Shown here one piece after another: positions 62,865-64,000 of a stretch of DNA of 64,000 nt (its first letter is position 1; every line of letters starts with the position of its first letter). The notes under the pieces are model-generated. The model was not told the origin of the DNA. It ran no database searches and saw only the letters and a list, made by a program, of their open reading frames with translations. The translations under genes were made by a program, and so were the position numbers. Origin of the DNA: Stenotrophomonas sp. Iso1. Lineage in GTDB: Bacteria > Pseudomonadota > Gammaproteobacteria > Xanthomonadales > Xanthomonadaceae. The stretch spans positions 248,001-312,000 of the forward strand of contig NZ_JAODBT010000002.1 of assembly GCF_027497995.1 (NCBI RefSeq), in the 5' to 3' direction.

Positions 62865-64000
62865 ATGTGTTCCATCTTCGGCATTTTCGGCCTGCAACCC
62901 GGCGACGACCTGCAAGCACTGCGCCGCCAGGCGCTTGATCAATCCCAGCGCCAGCGCCATCGCGGACCGGATTGGAGTGGTGTGTACGTAGACGATGGCG
63001 CCATCCTGGTGCACGAGCGCCTGGCCATCGTCGATCCGGCCGGCGGTTCGCAGCCCTTGTTGTCGGAAGACGGCGGACTGGCATTGGCCGTCAACGGTGA
63101 GATCTACAACCACCAGGAATTGAAGAAAGAGCTCAAGCAGCCTTATGCATTCCAGACCGCTTCGGATTGCGAAGTGATCAATGCGCTGTACCGGGAAGAT
63201 GCGCCCGCCTCGTACCTCAACCGGCTCAACGGCATCTTTGCCTTTGCGCTGTGGGACAAGGCCAAGCGCCGCGTGATCATCGCGCGTGATCCCATCGGTG
63301 TGGTGCCGCTGTATTGGGGGCACGACAAGCAGGGCCGTCTGTGCGTGGCTTCGGAGATGAAATCGCTGTCTGACACCTGTGCCGACGTGGCGCAGTTCCC
63401 GCCGGGCCATTGGTACGACAGCAGTACCGATACGTTGACCAAATACTACGAGCGTCCTTGGCGTGAGTACGCAGCCGTGGAAGGTGTGGATGTCTCGCTT
63501 GCCGAGTTGCGCGAAGCATTCGAGCGCGCGGTGCATCGCCAGTTGATGACCGATGTTCCTTACGGCGTACTGCTGTCGGGTGGTCTGGATTCGTCGCTGG
63601 TGGCTGCCGTGGCTGCACGCTATGCACGTCACCGCATCGAAGACGGCGGCCAGAGTGAAGCGTGGTGGCCGCGCCTGCACAGCTTTGCCATTGGCTTGAA
63701 GGGCTCGCCGGATCTGGCTGCGGCCGAGATCGCTGCTGAAGCATTGGGCACGGTGCACCACGGCTTCGAGTACACGTTCGAGGAGGGGCTGGACGCGCTG
63801 CCAGAAGTCATCCGTCACATCGAAAGCTATGACGTCACCAGCATCCGTGCCTCCACGCCGATGTTCCTGCTGGCGCGCCGTATCAAGGCGATGGGCGTAA
63901 AAATGGTGCTTTCGGGCGAAGGCAGCGATGAAATCTTTGGCGGCTATCTGTACTTCCATAAAGCACCGAACGCACTTGAATTTCACGATGAACTGGTGCG
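62865..64000 (+). CDS. asnB: Asparagine synthase B (glutamine-hydrolysing), 3' end outside window
   Basis: The first ~378 codons are visible. MCSIFGIFGLQPG supplies the N-terminal Cys nucleophile of the class II glutaminase domain (about 1-200: REGVA.VNGEIYNHQEL-type features, RDPIGVVPLYWG). The synthetase domain follows, with the ATP PP-loop LLSGGLDSSLVAAV and LSGEGSDEIFGGYLYFH. It makes asparagine from aspartate, glutamine and ATP. AGGAG (62853-62857) is eight bases before the ATG at 62865. It is preceded by an asparagine-codon attenuator and continues past base 64000. Confidence 0.97.
   Translation, partial: MCSIFGIFGLQPGDDLQALRRQALDQSQRQRHRGPDWSGVYVDDGAILVHERLAIVDPAGGSQPLLSEDGGLALAVNGEIYNHQELKKELKQPYAFQTASDCEVINALYREDAPASYLNRLNGIFAFALWDKAKRRVIIARDPIGVVPLYWGHDKQGRLCVASEMKSLSDTCADVAQFPPGHWYDSSTDTLTKYYERPWREYAAVEGVDVSLAELREAFERAVHRQLMTDVPYGVLLSGGLDSSLVAAVAARYARHRIEDGGQSEAWWPRLHSFAIGLKGSPDLAAAEIAAEALGTVHHGFEYTFEEGLDALPEVIRHIESYDVTSIRASTPMFLLARRIKAMGVKMVLSGEGSDEIFGGYLYFHKAPNALEFHDELV

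Overview
The window is GC-rich, densely coding chromosomal DNA from a gammaproteobacterium, most likely a member of the Xanthomonadaceae (Stenotrophomonas/Xanthomonas-like). This rests on gene content, the conserved block rpsB-tsf-pyrH-frr-uppS-cdsA-dxr-rseP-bamA-lpxD-fabZ-lpxA-lpxB-rnhB-dnaE-accA on the minus strand facing map-glnD-dapD-dapE on the plus strand, several diguanylate cyclases, and intergenic palindromic repeats of the type common in this group. No rRNA, tRNA, CRISPR array, prophage or intact insertion sequence was found.

Bases 1-31300 are accessory or housekeeping-peripheral. They hold two GGDEF proteins, a pseudouridine synthase, an AAA ATPase, a drug/metabolite exporter, a penicillin-binding-type serine hydrolase, an ABC exporter, a run of small minus-strand genes (DUF1993, DUF1801, a tRNA-binding protein, a ParB-like protein, a CocE-type hydrolase, a GFA protein, two GNAT acetyltransferases, an NTF2-like protein, a decayed reading frame and small hypotheticals), a DUF885 lipoprotein, a DUF4349 lipoprotein, OsmC, a cyclophilin, an orphan 535-residue protein, a PadR/membrane-sensor pair, a TetR regulator with a paired SMR exporter, an intracellular PHB depolymerase, a methyltransferase and HemJ.

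Bases 31600-53000 are the essential core block (fatty-acid and lipid A synthesis, outer-membrane assembly, isoprenoid and phospholipid synthesis, UMP kinase, ribosome recycling, EF-Ts, S2). Many junctions overlap as ATGA or GTGA, so translation is probably coupled. An HDOD-GGDEF gene sits between tsf and pyrH. Bases 53300-59600 carry map, glnD, dapD with a Lys/Ala/Pro-rich N-terminal extension, an ArsC/Spx-like gene and dapE. A large periplasmic-sensor diguanylate cyclase follows.

The most striking element is at 62570-62870, just before asnB (asparagine synthetase, running off the right edge). A 33-codon reading frame with 12 asparagine codons is followed by a strong intrinsic terminator. The segment of the leader frame encoding residues 26-28 repeats the 3' arm of that terminator, so it can pair with the 5' arm as an antiterminator. 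This is the architecture of a ribosome-mediated transcription attenuator sensing charged tRNA-Asn. I am not aware of asparagine being among the classical proteobacterial leader-peptide attenuators. The promoter appears to place the transcript start at the leader ATG, so the leader may be translated leaderless.
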